Source of the DNA: Leucaena leucocephala
Taxonomy: Eukaryota; Streptophyta; Magnoliopsida; Fabales; Fabaceae
Length of the DNA: 64,000 bases
Reading direction: 5' to 3'
NCBI GenBank assembly: GCA_037074615.1
Contig: CM073557.1
Location: forward strand, 16,384,501-16,448,500
Position 1 is the first letter of the stretch. Each line of letters begins with the position of its first letter. The notes beneath the pieces were generated by a model, which was not told the DNA's origin, made no database searches, and saw only the letters and a list, made by a program, of their open reading frames with translations. Positions 62,648 through 64,000 of this stretch are shown in pieces. A program made the translations under genes and the position numbers.

Positions 62648-64000
62648 TCAGTTTGAAACAGAAGCAGCAGTCTCTTTCAGAGACTGGTCCTCGGATAATG
62701 CTTCCCAGTCAATCTGTCGAAGCATTTTGAATCTTTCGTCGAGTGTAACAAATCCGACTTCTGGAGCCACAATACCAGCCAATCCAGCTTTATGAAGCAA
62801 TATTATGCTAGCCCCCATATCAGGTCCATGAAGTTTTCCAGTCAATAAGAGTCGAAGCGGCATGAACAGAGATTTTCCCTGAAAATTGAAGATGTGCATC
62901 ATTTCATTTAGATGAATATATTTCCTAGTGACTTCCCTTGTATTTATTTCACACTTTCAACTGTTGCAATTAAAAATGGAAATTACTGTAATGGTAACTT
63001 GGCTTATGAAATAATACACAAGTAAATACTTAATAGTAACCTTTAAATTTTAAAAGGGGGGCATTGAATAAGAGGCTTTTCTTCGTTTAATTTAAGAACA
63101 TTGCAAAATAGACTTCATTAAAAAAATTTAAGTGATAGATGTGGATATCTAATTTAGCTCACCTTGCGTTTAAGTGATTTACCAAGGCCCTTCACCCACT
63201 TCTGCCAGCCAGCAGGACCTTCCTCTAGTGCAGCCATGATTTCACCACTATCATAGTCAGCCAAGAGGATGGCTGAAAATTCAGAAAGCTTATATTCTAA
63301 GATAGATTTCGCTTCATCACTACAAAAGCCATATGTAAAACGTCATGTAAGATAGACTTGCTACAAACAGCAATGAGCTCACCGGTCCAGGCATTTACTG
63401 GTGGCAAAGCCAAAAATTGAGGTTGAGGTTAGTGACAAAAACAAAAGGTTCTCTGGGAAGAATATAGATTCCACATGTTCAACAATATATATATGGACTT
63501 CACCTCTGTAAAGTAGAATGCAAGGGATAAGATAGCAAGTTATTAAGTGCTTTGTCTGCATCAACTATCAAGTCAATTCCATCCTTGAGTAGCTGAATCG
63601 CTTCCTGTAAGTTAAACATGTAAACAAAATCATGTTGGTCAACCACGCGACTAATACCACTTCTTCAATGCCCTAAACTGAATATAGTATTTCACGAGAT
63701 GAAAACAGCTCATGCAATCTATAACGGAAAATAAACCAGTCAAGAAGTGTCTCACATCAATGAAGGGGCCGGCAGATACAGTTAGTATTCCTGAACTCTT
63801 CCAGCGCTCTCCAATTAGATTAGTCAACTCTTCAGCTGGAAGAGCTCTTAAATGCTGACCATTCATCCACCTGTTGTTAAAAGATTATATGCATATACAT
63901 ATTAATACAAGGAAAAATTACAAGACAATGAGTTATTTGTTGTTTAAGGTTGGCAATAAAGAGTTATGCGAAAATGAATGGCAGAATCTTTTATTTTCCC
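62648..64000 (-). CDS. OVA3: Organellar glutamyl-tRNA synthetase, 3' part (OVA3 type)
   Basis: Exons in transcript order: 63870-63756, 63604-63504, 63319-63163, 62878-62648, with phases that agree and stop TGA at 62650-62648; the 5' part lies beyond the window edge. Seen: WMNGQHLRALPAEEL, IQLLKDGIDLIVDADKALNNLLSYPLH, LLADYDSGEI, GWQKWVKGLGKSLKRKGKSLFMPLR, LLTGKLHGPDMGASI, ending in a Ser/Ala-rich tail. This is the anticodon-binding C-terminal half of a bacterial-type class I GluRS; the HIGH and KMSKS motifs would be upstream. In plants one dual-targeted enzyme (OVULE ABORTION 3) charges tRNA-Glu in chloroplasts and mitochondria, also for tetrapyrrole synthesis. The next exon upstream was not found before 64000. 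Confidence 0.92.

Noticed and set aside
1..64000. CRISPR arrays, operons or bacterial-type systems
   Set aside because: No spaced direct repeats of that kind. Split genes and plant retrotransposons show this is a plant nuclear genome.

Overview
The window is nuclear DNA of a flowering plant, most likely a eudicot. Three host genes have plant-type short exons and GT-AG introns: a SIN2-type mitochondrial GTPase (minus strand, 616-7315), a SCAI-family gene (plus strand, 28476-61437) and the 3' half of an organellar glutamyl-tRNA synthetase of the OVA3 type (minus strand, 62648 to beyond the window edge). Introns and intergenic space are full of plant transposons: Ty1/Copia elements primed by initiator tRNA-Met, hAT elements, Au-like tRNA-derived SINEs and MITEs. 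I cannot name the species.

Layout. 1-7919: SIN2-like gene of nine inferred exons, with one Au-like SINE (17-bp target duplications) in an intron. 7920-25950: an accessory block. Two very AT-rich, decayed copies of an endogenous pararetrovirus (Caulimoviridae) lie in opposite orientation: V1 (plus, about 7920-12690) and V2 (minus, about 25950-19722). Between them is a three-level nest of hAT transposons: hAT-1 with transposase remains cuts V2 at 19721/19722; a small hAT-2 (14755-18502) sits in hAT-1; a 3.1-kb hAT-3 (15052-18198) sits in hAT-2. hAT-2 and hAT-3 have readable terminal inverted repeats and 8-bp target duplications. 26050-28475: MITE-like repeats upstream of SCAI.

28476-61437: the SCAI-family gene, ten exons joining in one open frame of 567 codons. 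Intron 4 (14.7 kb) holds Copia-A (sense), a MITE and Copia-B (antisense, itself hit by a 1.06-kb TRIM-like element). Intron 5 (12.0 kb) holds Copia-D and Copia-C (both antisense) and a dimeric Au-like SINE. Exons 5 and 6 are only 67 and 63 nt and stand between these loaded introns. 61438-62647: short convergent intergenic space with a 289-bp tandem duplication. 62648-63870: last four exons in the window of the glutamyl-tRNA synthetase gene.

The host genes look functional: all exon phases agree and catalytic motifs are intact where visible. Every transposon and viral ORF has stops or frameshifts. The most unusual material is the pararetrovirus pair. Its large ORF has a zinc-knuckle (coat-protein type) region before the movement-protein domain, it has a downstream overlapping ORF of unknown function, and the two inverted copies share several in-frame stops.
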